Source: Adiantum capillus-veneris (lineage: Eukaryota; Streptophyta; Polypodiopsida; Polypodiales; Pteridaceae). From it: DNA of 64,000 nucleotides. The stretch lies in contig CM043955.1 in the NCBI GenBank assembly GCA_014529385.2, positions 149,375,640 to 149,439,639 of the forward strand, given 5' to 3'. Position 1 is the first letter of the stretch. The number at the start of each line of letters is the position of its first letter. Position numbers and translations under genes: made by a program. Shown piece by piece: positions 63,521-64,000 of this stretch. The notes under the pieces are model-generated. The model was not told the DNA's origin. It did no database searches and saw only the letters and a list, made by a program, of their open reading frames with translations.

Positions 63521-64000
63521 GTTAAAGAATTGCATATGGCTGAGGGTGCTCAAATATCAAACACTCTAGCCATGCAGTTACAAACATAGGTTGATTGCAT
63601 ACAAGACCCTACAAATCGACAATGTTTGATTGATTCACTTTTGCAATTCACATGTACCGTTGTAGAGAACATTGTTGAATTAGAAGCCAAAGTGGCCATG
63701 CAAAGGTGTGTGACATCTCACCCTCCTACATGTGTTTGAGTTTTTATTGGAGTGTGTGGTTTCACTCCCATGTGGTTTTGTGGTAATGTATGTTTTGGAG
63801 AGTATGGTTGTGTGTTATATGTTGTATAGCACAATACATTTGTGCACAATATATGTACTTTATGCTAATAATATAGCCCTCATCTTCAACGAGTGTGTGT
63901 GGTTATGTGTTGTATGTTTTATAGCACAATCTATTTGTACTATGTGCTATATAGGAAAATCTAAATGCTATATGGTAGCACTTATCTTCCTGGAATGTGT
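63521..64000 (+). repeat. Terminal spacer with a ~95-bp imperfect direct repeat
   Basis: TATAGCACAAT with flanking TGTGTTGTATG-like text occurs near 63825 and 63920. Otherwise nothing is seen. Confidence 0.5.

Overview
The window comes from a large, transposon-rich land-plant nuclear genome. The evidence is LTR retrotransposons of plant Ty3/Gypsy and Ty1/Copia type, tRNA-Asp-like and initiator-tRNA-Met-like primer sites, hAT/DUF659 transposase remains and long GA/CT/TG microsatellites. Nested, partly decayed elements and the lack of any intact host gene suggest a very large genome such as a gymnosperm or fern, but nothing here fixes the species. No bacterial gene, rRNA, tRNA or CRISPR array was seen.

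Layout, left to right. A hAT transposase gene (copy A) is split by Gypsy element A (404-13311, LTRs about 98% identical where both can be aligned) and by the reverse-strand Copia element B (14491-19498, perfect target duplication TGGCT). Next is the old 19.6 kb Gypsy element C (19508-39071). Its RT, RNase H and integrase core are gone. It holds a foldback element, a second hAT fragment (copy B), a kinase-like pseudogene and a companion ORF. After a Copia gag scrap comes Copia element D (40422-60937), which is host to three others: Copia E inside its gag (41750-44411), Gypsy F inside its RT (46270-55376), and the gag-only element G near its 3' end (55377-60286). The last 3 kb holds unassigned degenerate ORFs.

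The most interesting signals are in A and C. Both carry a second retropepsin-like domain downstream of integrase, followed by a basic tail with recurring W-x-(P/S)-K motifs. In A this domain has the canonical DTGA, whereas the usual protease before RT has DGGA. A also has an intact 125-codon 3' ORF preceded by a splice-acceptor-like sequence. C carries a 20-bp perfect palindrome (consensus ACATGGATCGCGATCCATGT) repeated about every 281 bp in its leader and again near its 3' end. C and F both have long 3' ORFs beyond integrase.

History that can be read from junctions: A and B each inserted separately into hAT copy A. E, F and G inserted into D. One deletion with its junction near 55376 explains together the missing right end of F, the missing first ~840 bp of G's left LTR and the missing RNase H part of D.
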